From contig NZ_FCOQ01000018.1 of NCBI RefSeq assembly GCF_900021165.1, forward strand, positions 238,783-302,782: DNA of 64,000 bases, written 5' to 3'. Positions 39,006 to 49,467 of the stretch are shown in pieces. Position 1 is the first letter of the stretch. Each line of letters opens with the position of its first letter. A model generated the notes under the pieces. The model saw nothing but the letters and a program-made list of their open reading frames with translations. It made no database searches and was not told where the DNA came from. The DNA is from Paenibacillus phocaeensis (GTDB taxonomy: Bacteria; Bacillota; Bacilli; Paenibacillales; Paenibacillaceae). Position numbers and translations under genes: made by a program.

Positions 39006-40653
39006 TTTTCAAACGAACAGGGAGCCCGCTAGCGCGGGCAATGAGGTGAAAATGCTGATTGTGGACGATGAAGCCGTCATTTGTGAAGGGCTGCGTTACA
39101 CGATCGACTGGACGAAGCTGGGCGTGCAAGTGGTAGGCGAGGCGTATGACGGGAGAGAGGCGCTTCGGCTGATCGAGGAGCACGGGGTCCAACTGGTGCT
39201 CTCCGATATCCGCATGGACGGCATGGATGGGTTGGAGCTGGCCAAGCAATTGCAGCAACGGCATCCCGACGTGAAGGTCGTTATGATCAGCGGGTATGAG
39301 GATTTCGAATATGCCCGTCAGGCTATCCGGCTTGGCGTGGGGGACTACTTGCTGAAGCCGGTCGATATTGAGGAACTTAGCGCCGTTGTGAAGAATATCG
39401 TTGCCGACATTCGAACCATCGACAAGGAACAGACCTCGCGGGAATGGGAGCTGTGGCTCTCGGGCATGGCCCGTCACAGCACGGCATTCGGCACAGATCC
39501 GCCATCCTCGCTGAATGGCGTTCAATTCCGCATCATAGCGACCCAACTGGCCGAATTCCGCGAGCGTTATGCGAATATGGAGGCAGACCGTTATAAATCG
39601 ATTCAAGCGTCTTGGCTGCTCGGATTGCATCGCAGTCTGGAGGGCAGCCACATTCGGGCGGTATCCGTATTTGACCATGAAAATCGGTTAATCACCTTGC
39701 TGGCCTCGGAGACAAGCGCCAATGCGGACGTATGGGATGATTGGCTGGCCAGGGTGATCGATTGTCTCACCCCTGAGGCGGGAGGCGTGATTTATGGCGG
39801 TGTCTCCGCTGTGTTCGAGGACTTGGGAGAAACCGCCGACCGTTGTTCCGAAGCGATGCGGCTATTGTCGTATCATGTGCTGGATGGACGGAGGTTCCTG
39901 ACGGCCGATTATGGTGAAGCGGCGCTGGCTGGACGGACATTGTCGGGATTTGATATCACCGAAACCGTGCAGGTGCTCATCTCCGCCTTGTTCAAGCAGG
40001 ATCGGGAGGCAGTTCGCCGGTCGGTGGAAGAGCTGTTTCACTTTTTTCGTGAATCTCGTTACTTGTTGCCGGAAGTTTGGAATCTGTACGAGGAATTGTT
40101 TGCCTTGCTCCGTCAACGCTTGCGCAAGAGCGGGATGACCGGGTTAGACCATGCCCGTCAGGGCCAGCCCGACCCGAATGTGTATAATTCCTACGCCGGA
40201 CTGGAGTCGGTCGTTCTGGAGGATATGGAGGAGCTTCAGCGGCTCATTGACCAGAACGGAATCGACAAGTCTTATTGGATCATCGAAAAAGCGAAACGAT
40301 TTATCATCGATCGTTACCGTACAGACCTGAAAGCTTCCGAAGTCGCGGCTTGGTTGAAGATCACCCCAAGCTATTTTAGTTACATTTTTAAACAAAGCAC
40401 CGGAAAAGGCTTCACGGAATACATGAACGAAATGCGGATTGAACAGGCCAAGAATCTGCTTGCCACGACACAGGACAAGGTATTTGAGATCGCGGACAAG
40501 GTTGGTTATAAGGAATATAAATATTTCGTGTCTGTGTTCAAAACCTATACGGGTTTGACGCCGAAGGAATACCGGGGGCTGCGCGTCTGCAAGGAGGCTT
40601 CCGGGGACGGCGGTGAAAAGACGTCCGACATAGAGTCGACAGCCAAAGACTAG
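38995..40653 (+). CDS. YesN-type response regulator with AraC DNA-binding domain
   Basis: 552 residues from ATG 38995 (TTGGAGGTG upstream). A receiver domain (about 17-135) has LIVDDEA and the phosphorylation Asp in LSDIRMDGMDG, with KPVDIEE at its end. A long central part follows, then a C-terminal AraC-type pair of helix-turn-helices (about 430-530: KASEVAAWLKITPSYFSYIFKQSTGKGFTEYM and EIADKVGYKEYKYFVSVFKTYTG in outline). A two-HTH protein would bind direct repeats about 21 bp apart, which is just the GGATAT pattern found before three units here. It is the best candidate for their activator. Confidence 0.92.
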   Translation: MDPDFQTNREPASAGNEVKMLIVDDEAVICEGLRYTIDWTKLGVQVVGEAYDGREALRLIEEHGVQLVLSDIRMDGMDGLELAKQLQQRHPDVKVVMISGYEDFEYARQAIRLGVGDYLLKPVDIEELSAVVKNIVADIRTIDKEQTSREWELWLSGMARHSTAFGTDPPSSLNGVQFRIIATQLAEFRERYANMEADRYKSIQASWLLGLHRSLEGSHIRAVSVFDHENRLITLLASETSANADVWDDWLARVIDCLTPEAGGVIYGGVSAVFEDLGETADRCSEAMRLLSYHVLDGRRFLTADYGEAALAGRTLSGFDITETVQVLISALFKQDREAVRRSVEELFHFFRESRYLLPEVWNLYEELFALLRQRLRKSGMTGLDHARQGQPDPNVYNSYAGLESVVLEDMEELQRLIDQNGIDKSYWIIEKAKRFIIDRYRTDLKASEVAAWLKITPSYFSYIFKQSTGKGFTEYMNEMRIEQAKNLLATTQDKVFEIADKVGYKEYKYFVSVFKTYTGLTPKEYRGLRVCKEASGDGGEKTSDIESTAKD

Positions 40654-40708
40654 GAGACGGGCCAGTGGCGGTTGGGCTACAGGAAGATAGATAGGCAGGA
40701 GGGTACCG

Positions 40709-43018
40709 ATGGAAACTTACAAGCGGCCGTCCGCTCCGTTGGAAGAGCGGGTGACGGATTTACTGGACCGGATGACGCTCCGGGAGAAGGTTGGTCAACT
40801 CAATCAGCGGATGTACGGCTGGGACGCCTACGTCCGCCAAGACAATAAGTTCGAGCTAACGGAGGCGTTTAAGGAGGAGGTTGCAAAAGGCGGGGGAATG
40901 GGAGCCTTGTACGGCTTGTTCCGAAGCGATCCTTGGTCAGGGGTGAATTACGGGAACGGAATCGCTGCGGCGGATAGCGCGAAGGTAGCGAACATGGTGC
41001 AGCGGTATGTGCTGGAGCATACCCGCCTCGGCATTCCCGTCCTGTTGACGGAAGAATGCCCGCATGGCCATCAAGCGCTGGACGGCACCCTGCTGCCGGT
41101 CAATCTCGGCATCGGAGCGACCTGGAACCCGCCGCTGGCCTCTCGGGCGTACGGGCATGTGGCGGCGGAGATCCGCAGCCGCGGGGCGCACGTTGGGCTG
41201 GTCTCGGCACTTGATATTTTGCAGGAACCGCGCTGGGGGCGTTCCGAGGAATGCTATGGCGAGGATCCTTATTTGGCCTCGCGCTTCACGGAAGCGGTCG
41301 TGCGCGGCATGCAGGGGGACGATCCGCAGAAGCTGGACTCGCCGGACCACGTTGCGGCGGTCCTGAAGCATCTATGCGCGCAGGGAGCGGCGCAGGGCGG
41401 GCGCAATGCCGGTCCGGCGGCCATCGGGCCGCGGGAGCTGCGGGAGATTCATCTCCCCGCTGCCCGGGCGGGAGCGCTTGCCGGAGCCGCGGGGTTCATG
41501 GCGGCTTATAACGAAATCGACGGCGTGCCATGCCATGCCAACCGTGATTTGCTCACCGGGATCTTGCGCGGGGAATGGGGCTTCGAAGGTTTGGTGATGG
41601 CGGACGGCTGCGCGGTCGACCGGCTGCTGGCGCTAACTGGCAGCCACGAGTCCGCAGCAGCCCTTGCTTTGTCTTCAGGCGTGGATCTTAGCCTGTGGGA
41701 TACGGCTTTCTCCACGCTGGAGGAGGCCGTTCGCCAGGGATGGGTGCAGGAGGCGGATATCGACCGGGCGGCAGCCCGTGTGCTGCGGTTGAAATTCCGG
41801 TTAGGGCTGTTCGACCGTCCTTATGTTCCGGAGCTGCGAGCCATTTCCGTCGTGGGCAGCCCGGAATTTCGGAACGTGAACCTGCAGATCGCCCGGGAAT
41901 CGGCCGTGTTGCTGAAGAACGAAGGCCACTTGCTCCCGATCCCGGGCCGTCCGCAGCGGATTGCGGTCATCGGTCCCAACGCCGACCGCTTGTATAACCA
42001 ACTGGGCGACTATACGAGCGTCCAGCGCGAGGGGACCGGAACGACGGTGCTGCAGGGCATCCAATCTTGCGCCCCGGAAGGCGCCGAGATTGTGTACGCC
42101 TTGGGCTGCGGCATTCGGGATCGGTCCAAGGCGGGGTTCGCCGCGGCGGTTGAAGCCGCACAGAGTGCGGACGTTGCGGTACTGGTGCTCGGCGGGAGCA
42201 GCGCCCGGGAATTCGGAGGCGATTTCGAAGAAAACGGCGCGGCGATCGTTCAAGAGGGCAGCCCGTCCGAGATGGACTGCGGCGAAGGCGTCGACCTGGC
42301 CGACCTGTCGCTCGGCGGGGTGCAGCGGGAGTTGGTTGAAGCGGTCGCGGCCACCGGCACACCTGTCGTCGCCGTCATCGTCCAAGGCCGACCGCATGCG
42401 CTCGGCGAGATCGTTGATAAGTGCGGTGCCGTCCTCTGCGCGTGGTACCCCGGAACGGAGGGCGGACGGGCGATCGCCGAGCTCCTGTTCGGCAAGGTGA
42501 ATCCTAGCGGCAAGCTGCCGGTGACGCTGCCGCGCTCTTCGGCTCAGCTTCCTGTCTATTACAACCAAAAGGACCCGGGCCGGGTCAGAAATTACGTTGA
42601 TATGCCGTCTGCGCCGCTATTTCCGTTCGGCTACGGACTGAGCTATACGGAGTTTGCATATGCCAATCTGTCTTTGTCCCGAGATGCCGTCTCGGCGACG
42701 GAGCTCGAGAGCGGGGAGCGGGTGACCGTTCGCGTCGAGGTGGAAAATACGGGAGATTGGAGCGGAGCAGAAACGGTTCAACTGTACATCCGGGCTCGTG
42801 AATCGGGCATCACCCGGCGGATCGCGGAGCTGAAAGGCTTAAGCAAGATCGAGCTGAACCCGGGAGAGCGCCGTATCGTCGAGTTCGTGCTGGGCCGGGA
42901 GGAGCTCGGGATCTGGAACCGGGAGCTTCGATTTGCGGCGGTTCCATGCAAAGTTACCGTTCAAGTTGGGGGCAACAGCCGGGACACGCTTGCTGCCGAG
43001 TTGGTCGTGACAGCATAA
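40709..43018 (+). CDS. GH3 family beta-glycosidase
   Basis: 769 residues, no signal peptide, so cytosolic. N-terminal TIM-barrel with LTEECPHGHQAL and the nucleophile region GLVMADGCAVDRLL (Asp). The alpha/beta sandwich follows (IAVIGPNADRLYNQLGDYTS, and the GSSAREFGGDFEENG loop), then a C-terminal fibronectin III-like domain (from about 660). The family removes non-reducing beta-glucose, beta-xylose or related residues. As last gene of the importer operon it should trim the imported oligosaccharide alongside the GH130 enzyme. GGAGGG precedes the ATG, and a strong terminator follows. Confidence 0.9.
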   Translation: METYKRPSAPLEERVTDLLDRMTLREKVGQLNQRMYGWDAYVRQDNKFELTEAFKEEVAKGGGMGALYGLFRSDPWSGVNYGNGIAAADSAKVANMVQRYVLEHTRLGIPVLLTEECPHGHQALDGTLLPVNLGIGATWNPPLASRAYGHVAAEIRSRGAHVGLVSALDILQEPRWGRSEECYGEDPYLASRFTEAVVRGMQGDDPQKLDSPDHVAAVLKHLCAQGAAQGGRNAGPAAIGPRELREIHLPAARAGALAGAAGFMAAYNEIDGVPCHANRDLLTGILRGEWGFEGLVMADGCAVDRLLALTGSHESAAALALSSGVDLSLWDTAFSTLEEAVRQGWVQEADIDRAAARVLRLKFRLGLFDRPYVPELRAISVVGSPEFRNVNLQIARESAVLLKNEGHLLPIPGRPQRIAVIGPNADRLYNQLGDYTSVQREGTGTTVLQGIQSCAPEGAEIVYALGCGIRDRSKAGFAAAVEAAQSADVAVLVLGGSSAREFGGDFEENGAAIVQEGSPSEMDCGEGVDLADLSLGGVQRELVEAVAATGTPVVAVIVQGRPHALGEIVDKCGAVLCAWYPGTEGGRAIAELLFGKVNPSGKLPVTLPRSSAQLPVYYNQKDPGRVRNYVDMPSAPLFPFGYGLSYTEFAYANLSLSRDAVSATELESGERVTVRVEVENTGDWSGAETVQLYIRARESGITRRIAELKGLSKIELNPGERRIVEFVLGREELGIWNRELRFAAVPCKVTVQVGGNSRDTLAAELVVTA

Positions 43019-43059
43019 CCATAGGATGATCTAGTATAGGATTTACTCGCTCGCTGAAT

Positions 43060-43114
43060 ACAGCGCAAAGATCCGGGGGCAGTTGCCGCCGGGCTTGCGC
43101 TGTTTTGTTTTTTT
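43060..43114 (+). terminator. Terminator of the importer operon
   Basis: CAGCGCAA ... TTGCGCTG with an inner CCGG-type helix, then TTTTGTTTTTTT. Confidence 0.88.
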
Positions 43115-43194
43115 AGGGAGGAGGGAGCAAAGGGCAAACGGCGTGCTTGGGCGGCAAGTCAGTCGGCGCATGTTGCCGGGCGGCGCTTTGCATG

Positions 43195-43287
43195 ATTATC
43201 CCGTTTGATCAGACAGGAATTCATGCGAGGGAGGTTTGCCGAAATCCGTAAGCCTTCATTATCTCGCCCCTTAACAAAAGGGATAAT
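43195..43287. repeat. Dispersed repeat, copy 2
   Basis: Left end ATTATCCCGTTTGATCAG, right end TTAACAAAAGGGATAAT, 93 bp. The interior differs from copy 1, so only the ends are shared. It lies between two convergent units. Confidence 0.65.
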
Positions 43288-43363
43288 GGTGAAAAGCGGC
43301 GGGCAGAGGCCAAGGGGGAGGTTACGGGGCGGAGGGCAGCCTCGCGAGGGAGCCACGCAACCT

Positions 43364-44206
43364 TTATTTCGTTTCCCGGAAAGCGCTGGGCGATTGGCCG
43401 GTTACCTTCTTGAACAGCATCGAGAAATATTTGTCGTTCCCGTAACCTACCCGGGCGGCAACTTCATGAACCGGCGCGTTGGTTTCGCGGAGCAGGCGCT
43501 TGGCCTCTTCGATTCGGCGGGTGATCAGGTAGTTGACGGGCGAATCGCCCAGCTCTTTTTTGAACAGATGGGACAAATAGTGCTGACTGACATAGAGAGT
43601 ATCGGCGATCTCTTTAAGCGTAATGCTGCGGGTGTAATTTTTATCGATAAACTGCTTGGTGCGGACGGTAATCTCATTCTTGTCCTTCAGCGGATCGAAA
43701 GGATGCTTCACGTCGACGATCCGGTACAGGAGCGTAATCAGCGACATGAGCAGGTTGTTGCTGAGCGTCTCGTAGCCGAGCACCTGGGAATCGCATTCCT
43801 GGAGCATTTCCGACAGATAGCTCTCCACTTTGTAGGCGTATTTCTCGCAAGGGATCACCGGGTCTACGGAGGCGGGCAGCAGTTGGCCAATCGGTACCCC
43901 TTCGATATGGACGTTGCTCACGCCGCAGTAGATCAATTTGAACGGTTCCGGACTCACTGAACGTTCCTCGTGCGGAACGCCTGCGTTATAGACGGCAACA
44001 TCGCCGGGATGCACTTCATAGGTTGTGCCGCCGATGCGGAATTTCCCGCAGCCCTCAACAATATAGATAATCTCGCAGTAGTCGTGGATCTGCGGCGGAG
44101 CGTAGAAGCGGCGTTCGTCCACGACTTGGCCGGCATACAGCAGCTCGGGTGTCTTTTTGAAACGGAAGCGGTCGCTTTTGCGATGAGGAATTTCGATTTT
44201 CGGCAC
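43364..44206 (-). CDS. AraC-family regulator, likely of the fucose operon
   Basis: 280 residues from GTG 44206, which follows GGGAGGAAC; upstream in-frame codons have no ribosome site. An N-terminal AraC cupin (HDYCEIIYIVEGCGKFRIGG; HPGDVAVYNAGVPHEE) senses a ligand. The C-terminal part has two helix-turn-helices (ITLKEIADTLYVSQHYLSHLFKKELG and VHEVAARVGYGNDKYFSMLFKKVTG in outline). It is divergent from fucI with 206 bp between the starts, the usual arrangement for a pathway-specific activator. The ligand is probably L-fucose or a related methylpentose. Confidence 0.85.
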   Translation of the reverse strand: MPKIEIPHRKSDRFRFKKTPELLYAGQVVDERRFYAPPQIHDYCEIIYIVEGCGKFRIGGTTYEVHPGDVAVYNAGVPHEERSVSPEPFKLIYCGVSNVHIEGVPIGQLLPASVDPVIPCEKYAYKVESYLSEMLQECDSQVLGYETLSNNLLMSLITLLYRIVDVKHPFDPLKDKNEITVRTKQFIDKNYTRSITLKEIADTLYVSQHYLSHLFKKELGDSPVNYLITRRIEEAKRLLRETNAPVHEVAARVGYGNDKYFSMLFKKVTGQSPSAFRETK

Positions 44207-44380
44207 GATAAGTTCCTCCCGAACATTGGATATTCCCATTATAGCGGAAGCAGAGTGGGAGCGGAGGAAATTGCAGGAATATTCCGCGGAGAAGAGGCGG
44301 TTCACTATTTTGCGATGTTGATGCAGCAAGAGGGCAATATAGTAGGTTCCCGATCGTACCGGCCAACTTTAGAATGGGAC

Positions 44381-44386
44381 TATAAT
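44381..44386 (+). promoter_or_regulatory. -10 box of the fucose operon
   Basis: TATAAT, 27 bp before the fucI start codon. The sequence 17 bp upstream has no -35 resemblance, as expected for an AraC-activated promoter. The rest of the 44207-44412 gap shows no other clear signal. Confidence 0.45.
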
Positions 44387-44412
44387 TCATTGTCCAAGGA
44401 GGCAGGTTGGGT

Positions 44413-46203
44413 ATGGTTGAAAACGATTACAGATGGCGGGACGGATTCCCGAAAATCGGCATTCGTCCGACGATCGACGGCAGAAGACGAGGTGTACGTG
44501 AGTCCCTGGAGGAGCAGACGATGAATCTGGCCAAGGCGGTTGCCCGGCTGCTAGAAGCAGAGCTCCGCTATCCGAACGGGCAGCCGGTAAAGTGTGTCAT
44601 CGCTGATACGTGCATCGGCGGCGTAGCGGAAGCTGCGGCGGCAGCGAAGAAATTTAAGGCGGCCGAGGTGGGCGTATCGATCACCGTGACGCCGTGCTGG
44701 TGTTACGGCACGGAAACGATGGATACCGATCCGCAGATTCCGAAGGCGGTATGGGGCTTCAACGGAACCGGCCGTCCGGGTGCGGTATACTTGGCCGCCG
44801 TCTTATCCGCCCATGCGCAGAAAGGGCTGCCGGCGTTTGGCATCTACGGCGAGGACGTGCAGGACGAAGGGGACGACCGGATCCCGGCCGATGTGCAGGA
44901 GAAGCTGCTGCGCTTTGCCCGCGGTGGGCTGGCGGCGGCATTGATGCGCGACCGGGCGTATCTGTCGATGGGTTCGGTGTCGATGGGGATCGCCGGTTCG
45001 ATGGTGAACGATGCTTTTTTCCAGGAGTATCTGGGAATGCGCAATGAGTACATCGACATGACGGAATTTACGCGGCGGATGGAGGAAGGGATTTACGATC
45101 CCGAAGAATACGAAGCGGCATTGGCCTGGGTGAAGGGGAATTGCCAGGAGGGCCCGGACAATAACCCGGCTCATCTGCAGACGACGCGCGAGCGGAAGGA
45201 CCAAGAATGGGAGACGGTCGTGAAAATGACGCTGATCACACGCGACCTCATGATCGGCAATCCGCGCCTCGCCGAACTGGGTTACGAAGAGGAGGCGCAG
45301 GGGCATCACGCGATCGCCTCCGGCTTCCAGGGGCAACGTCAGTGGACGGACCACTTTCCGAACGGCGATTTCATGGAGACGCTGCTCAATTCGTCGTTCG
45401 ACTGGAACGGCAAGCGTGCGCCTTACCTGGTAGCGACGGAGAACGACAGCTTGAACGGCGTCGGCATGCTGTTCGGGTACTTGCTTACGAATACGGCGCA
45501 GATTTTTGCCGACGTGCGTACGTACTGGAGCCCGGCATCCGTGGAGCGGGTAACCGGCTATAAGCTGGAGGGCCGTGCAGCGGGCGGCATCCTGCACCTG
45601 ATTAACTCCGGTTCGGCGGCGCTCGACGGGACCGGCGAGCAAACGAAGGACGGCGCTCCCGTCATCAAGCCGTTCTGGGAGATCAGCGAGGAGGAGATCG
45701 AGCGTATGCTGCAGGCGACGCAATTCCGGCCGGCTTCGCTGGAGTATTTCCGTGGCGGCGGATTCTCCACTGACTATTTGACCCGCGGCGGCATGCCGAT
45801 GACGATGACCCGGCTGAACCTGGTCAAAGGGCTTGGTCCGGTGCTGCAAATTGCCGAAGGATATTCGGTGGACCTGCCGGAGCAGGTGCATGACACGCTT
45901 GACAAGCGGACCGACCCGACGTGGCCGTCGACCTGGTTTGCGCCAAACCTGACCGGCAGCGGCGCGTTCGCCAGCGTATATGACGTGATGGACCACTGGG
46001 GCGCAAATCACGGCGTGATTAGCTACGGCCATATCGGCGCGGACTTGATCACGCTGGCCTCGATCCTGCGCATACCGGTCAGCATGCACAATGTAGCGAA
46101 GGAGAAGGTATTCCGCCCGCGGGCTTGGGGCCTGTTCGGTACCGAGAATGCGGAGAGCGCCGATTTCCGGGCCTGCGCCGCTTTTGGGCCGCTGTACAAA
46201 TAG
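44413..46203 (+). CDS. fucI: L-fucose isomerase
   Basis: 596 residues, the normal FucI length, from ATG 44413 (AAGGAGG upstream). [25 protein letters not shown] is the FucI N-terminal signature; the metal-binding Glu and Asp lie in [15 protein letters not shown] and [16 protein letters not shown], with a His near [13 protein letters not shown]. It converts L-fucose to L-fuculose and may also take D-arabinose. First gene of fucI-fucA-kinase-fucU. No transporter gene is present in the cluster. Confidence 0.95.
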   Translation: MVENDYRWRDGFPKIGIRPTIDGRRRGVRESLEEQTMNLAKAVARLLEAELRYPNGQPVKCVIADTCIGGVAEAAAAAKKFKAAEVGVSITVTPCWCYGTETMDTDPQIPKAVWGFNGTGRPGAVYLAAVLSAHAQKGLPAFGIYGEDVQDEGDDRIPADVQEKLLRFARGGLAAALMRDRAYLSMGSVSMGIAGSMVNDAFFQEYLGMRNEYIDMTEFTRRMEEGIYDPEEYEAALAWVKGNCQEGPDNNPAHLQTTRERKDQEWETVVKMTLITRDLMIGNPRLAELGYEEEAQGHHAIASGFQGQRQWTDHFPNGDFMETLLNSSFDWNGKRAPYLVATENDSLNGVGMLFGYLLTNTAQIFADVRTYWSPASVERVTGYKLEGRAAGGILHLINSGSAALDGTGEQTKDGAPVIKPFWEISEEEIERMLQATQFRPASLEYFRGGGFSTDYLTRGGMPMTMTRLNLVKGLGPVLQIAEGYSVDLPEQVHDTLDKRTDPTWPSTWFAPNLTGSGAFASVYDVMDHWGANHGVISYGHIGADLITLASILRIPVSMHNVAKEKVFRPRAWGLFGTENAESADFRACAAFGPLYK

Positions 46204-46241
46204 CCAGGAATCAAGCCATGGACATAAAGGAGAAGAACAAA

Positions 46242-46901
46242 ATGCAAAATGTGGAAACGCGCCAAGAGTTGTGCAAATACGCGCGCAAGATCGTGGACAG
46301 CGGCCTGGTCGTGGGGCCGGGCGGCAACATCAGCGCCCGAGCCGGCGACAAAATGTACTTGTCGCCGAGCGGCTTCGCGCTTGAGGAAATTGAGTCGGAG
46401 CAGTGGATCGAAGTGGATATTCCGACAGGGGAGGTGACTGATATCGGCCTGCGCCCGTCTTCCGAAGTGTTGATGCATCTCTACGGCTACCGCCAAAAGC
46501 CCGATATGGGAGCCATGGTGCATACGCACCCGTCGCATTGCATCGCTTTTACGCTGATCGAGCGAGACTTGCCGATCATGTTCCCGGACCAGGCCGCCTT
46601 GGTCGGACGGACAGCGTTTATCCCTTATTTGATTCCGACGACGGACCTGCTGGCAAATGCGGTGGCCGAGAAGGTGAACGAGGCGAGCTCGATTCTGCTG
46701 GGGAATCATGGGCTGGTGACAACGGGGCGCAATTTGCGGGAGGCTTACTACCGGACCCAGGTCGTGGAGGAGAGCGCAAAGATCTACTTATCCGCCAAGG
46801 CGGCGGGAACGCCTGTCCCGTTAACGGATCAGGAAGTCGCGGACATCGCTGCGCTGGAAAGCGAAGACTACCGAATTACGCTGCTGCAAAAAATGAAGTG
46901 A
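46242..46901 (+). CDS. fucA: Class II aldolase, likely L-fuculose-1-phosphate aldolase
   Basis: 219 residues from ATG 46242 (AAAGGAGAAG upstream). Motifs: GPGGNISARAGDKMYLSPSG, the acid/base Glu in RPSSEVLMH, zinc ligands in MVHTHPSH and a third His in LLGNHGLVTTG. It would split L-fuculose-1-phosphate to DHAP and L-lactaldehyde. The close relative L-ribulose-phosphate epimerase lacks this context. It lies 38 bp after fucI and 16 bp before the kinase gene. Confidence 0.87.
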   Translation: MQNVETRQELCKYARKIVDSGLVVGPGGNISARAGDKMYLSPSGFALEEIESEQWIEVDIPTGEVTDIGLRPSSEVLMHLYGYRQKPDMGAMVHTHPSHCIAFTLIERDLPIMFPDQAALVGRTAFIPYLIPTTDLLANAVAEKVNEASSILLGNHGLVTTGRNLREAYYRTQVVEESAKIYLSAKAAGTPVPLTDQEVADIAALESEDYRITLLQKMK

Positions 46902-46917
46902 ACGGACGGTGAAACTC

Positions 46918-48468
46918 ATGTCATCGGAACAGCAACCTCTCCCTTGTGCCCTCGCGTTTGACTTGGGCGCGAGCAGCGGCCGGGCATTTATCGGTGAGAT
47001 CGTCCCCGAATGTCCGGAAGAAGGCAGCTCCAGCGGAAGCTCCGCCGTTGCCGGCGTCCGGAAACTGAAGATCACCGAGATTCACCGATTCCCGAACGTT
47101 CCGGTTCAAATCGGCGGGCACCTGCACTGGGATACGCCAATGCTGCTGCGCGAGATCAAGGCTGGCATCCGCATCGCGTTCCAGGCCGGTTATCGGCCGG
47201 AGAGCTGCGCCATCGACACCTGGGGCGTCGATTTTGGCTTGTTGGATCGAAACGGCGAACTGCTCGGCATTCCCTACCATTATCGGGATCGTCAAACCGA
47301 AGGGGCGGTCGAGGAGGTATCCGCCCAGGTTGGCGCTGAGCGATTATTCCGCGAAAGCGGGCTGCAGTTTATGCCGTTTAACACGTTGTATCAACTGCAT
47401 GCCATGAATAAAGCCGGGTCCCCCAAGCTCAACCTGGCCGAAACGCTGTTGTTGACGCCGGATTTGCTCAGCTATTTTCTGACTGGCAAACGTGTTTGTG
47501 AATTTACCATGGCGACAACAACGGGGTTGTTTGACCCGGGACGAGGCGGATGGAACATCCCTTTGATGGAGCAGTTGGGCATCCCGGGCGCGATATTCCC
47601 CGATCCTGTACTCCCGGGCACCGTAATCGGTGCATTGACAGCAGAGGTCTGTGCGGAGCTTGGCGTGCCGCCGATCCAGGTGATCGCCGTCGCTTCGCAC
47701 GACACGGAATCCGCCGCTGCGGCCGTGCCGGCGGACTCGCCGGCGTTCGCTTACCTCGTCAGCGGCACCTGGTCGCTGCTGGGAACGCAAATGGCGATGC
47801 CGCTGTTGACGCCGGCGGTGCTGGAACGCCAGTTCTCCAATGAAGGCGGTGTCGACGGCACATACCATTTGCTCAAAAACATCATGGGCCTGTGGATTCT
47901 CCAGGAATGTAAGCGCAAATGGGAACAGGACGGCGAAGCCTATTCGTTCGCGGAGCTGGTGCATTTGGCCGGACAGGCGGAGCCGCTGTGCACCTTGATC
48001 GACCCGGATGATCTGCGTTTCATGAATCCGCTCGATATGCCGGAGGAGATCCGCGCTTACTGCAGGGAAACGGGTCAGCCGGTGCCGAACTCGCCCGGCG
48101 CCTTTGCCCGCTGCATCCTTGAAAGCCTGGCGCTGCGCTACCGTCAGGTGCTGGAGCAGGCCGAGGAGCTGACCGGCTCACGATTTGCCGGGCTGCATAT
48201 GGTCGGCGGCGGCATTCAGAACGAGCTGCTCTGCCGGTTTACAGCAGAGGCGATCGGCCGCCCGGTCTGGGCGGGACCGGTGGAAGCCAGCGCGATCGGC
48301 AACCTGCTGGTACAGCTGCGGGCCGGCGGTTGGCTTGAAGACCTGCACGAAGGCCTTGCATTGGTGAAGGCTTCGTTCCCGCTCCAGGTTTATGAACCGG
48401 GGCCCGAAGAGCGCCAAGCAGCATGGGCTGCCGCCTATGAAAGATTCGAACGACTCGGGAGGTCATGA
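46918..48468 (+). CDS. FGGY kinase, likely L-fuculokinase
   Basis: 516 residues from ATG 46918; GTG 46909 is an alternative. FGGY motifs: LAFDLGASSGRAFIGEI (phosphate loop), CAIDTWGVDFGLLD, catalytic Asp region VIAVASHDTESAAAAVP, and GLHMVGGGIQNELLCR. The overall pattern is nearest to rhamnulokinases, and a second such kinase is encoded at 57016. The fucI/fucA/fucU neighbours argue that this copy phosphorylates L-fuculose; a dual specificity is possible. A Ser/Gly-rich insert (residues about 36-46) is unusual. Confidence 0.82.
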   Translation: MSSEQQPLPCALAFDLGASSGRAFIGEIVPECPEEGSSSGSSAVAGVRKLKITEIHRFPNVPVQIGGHLHWDTPMLLREIKAGIRIAFQAGYRPESCAIDTWGVDFGLLDRNGELLGIPYHYRDRQTEGAVEEVSAQVGAERLFRESGLQFMPFNTLYQLHAMNKAGSPKLNLAETLLLTPDLLSYFLTGKRVCEFTMATTTGLFDPGRGGWNIPLMEQLGIPGAIFPDPVLPGTVIGALTAEVCAELGVPPIQVIAVASHDTESAAAAVPADSPAFAYLVSGTWSLLGTQMAMPLLTPAVLERQFSNEGGVDGTYHLLKNIMGLWILQECKRKWEQDGEAYSFAELVHLAGQAEPLCTLIDPDDLRFMNPLDMPEEIRAYCRETGQPVPNSPGAFARCILESLALRYRQVLEQAEELTGSRFAGLHMVGGGIQNELLCRFTAEAIGRPVWAGPVEASAIGNLLVQLRAGGWLEDLHEGLALVKASFPLQVYEPGPEERQAAWAAAYERFERLGRS

Positions 48469-48469
48469 A

Positions 48470-48901
48470 ATGTTAAAAGGCATATCCAGCCTCCTTTCGC
48501 CGGAGCTGCTAAAGATTCTGATGGAAATGGGGCATTCGGACGAGATCGTGCTTGCCGACGGTAATTTTCCGGCCGCAAGCCATGCGCAGCGGCTGGTTCG
48601 CGGTGACGGCCATGGCATCCCCGAGATGCTGGAAGCGATATTGCCGCTGTTTCCGCTTGACGTCTACGTGGATTGCCCGGTCGCGTTAATGGCGGTTACG
48701 CCCGGCGATCCGGTCGAGACGCCGATCTGGGACGAGTATCGCCGGATTGTCAGCCGCTATCACCCCGCAGAACAACTGTTTGAGGAGGTCGAACGGTTCG
48801 CTTTTTACGAACGGGCCAAACAGGCGTATGCGATCGTCTCTACCGGGGAAAGGGCGCTGTACGCCAATGTGATCCTGAAAAAAGGCGTGGTTACGCCCTG
48901 A
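48470..48901 (+). CDS. fucU: L-fucose mutarotase (FucU/RbsD family)
   Basis: 143 residues from ATG 48470 after GGGAGG, one base past the kinase stop. MGHSDEIVLADGNFPAASHAQ is the RbsD/FucU signature with the catalytic His; the C-terminal TGERALYANVILKKGVV is also typical. It interconverts alpha and beta L-fucose so that the isomerase gets its preferred anomer. Last gene of the operon before a terminator. Confidence 0.92.
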   Translation: MLKGISSLLSPELLKILMEMGHSDEIVLADGNFPAASHAQRLVRGDGHGIPEMLEAILPLFPLDVYVDCPVALMAVTPGDPVETPIWDEYRRIVSRYHPAEQLFEEVERFAFYERAKQAYAIVSTGERALYANVILKKGVVTP

Positions 48902-48938
48902 GCAAGAGGATACCTCCAATAGAATATCGCAGATAGCA

Positions 48939-48970
48939 GGGGGGCTTGCCGGAGGGCACGCCCCCTTTTT
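48939..48970 (+). terminator. Terminator of the fucose operon
   Basis: GGGGGGC ... GCCCCC around a 14-base interior, then five T. Confidence 0.85.
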
Positions 48971-49094
48971 AGCGCCGGGATAAAGCATTTACTATAATAG
49001 AGACCTAGCAGCCTCTAGCAGTAAAAGTAATTTCTTGAGGTTGCGATGCTGCTGCGGGGCGGGACATTATCCGTTGTGGTGTCCTCTTTTGACG

Positions 49095-49112
49095 ATTATC
49101 CCGTTTGGTCAG
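49095..49112. repeat. Dispersed repeat, copy 3, left end
   Basis: ATTATCCCGTTTGGTCAG, followed by an ACAAGCTCAGAG that resembles the interior of copy 1. The matching right end is found only at 50549, beyond the transposase gene. Bases 49113-49467 show only AG/TA-rich sequence and no gene. Confidence 0.6.
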
Positions 49113-49467
49113 GTAATGAGGTTAATGAGGTTAAAGAGGTAATGAGACAACAGACAAGCTCAGAGAGAGAAATAGGTAGAGCGGAACTAGGTAGATTATA
49201 GATAGATTGTAGATGGATTTTGCCAGATTAGAGGTAGACTTAAATAACTTGTCTTGTAGATCGATAGATAATAAATTTTATTAATTTGGACAAAAGGATG
49301 ATACTGGGTACATGCGAACGTGGGCGCCGAGGGTCGCTATTCGACAAAGGACGCCCGGATTGGTTGAGGCTACTAAAGTTTCCCTGAACGTTCTGTATGC
49401 CTCATTTTTCACTTAAAACTACTTAAACTGAAATGCGCACGCCCTGCTGACCTGGACCGCATTACTA

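Noticed and set aside
48902..49467. tRNA or other stable RNA gene in the gap before the transposase
   Set aside because: No cloverleaf or T-loop motif (GGTTCGA-type) was seen; only a terminator, a repeat end and AG/TA-rich sequence.
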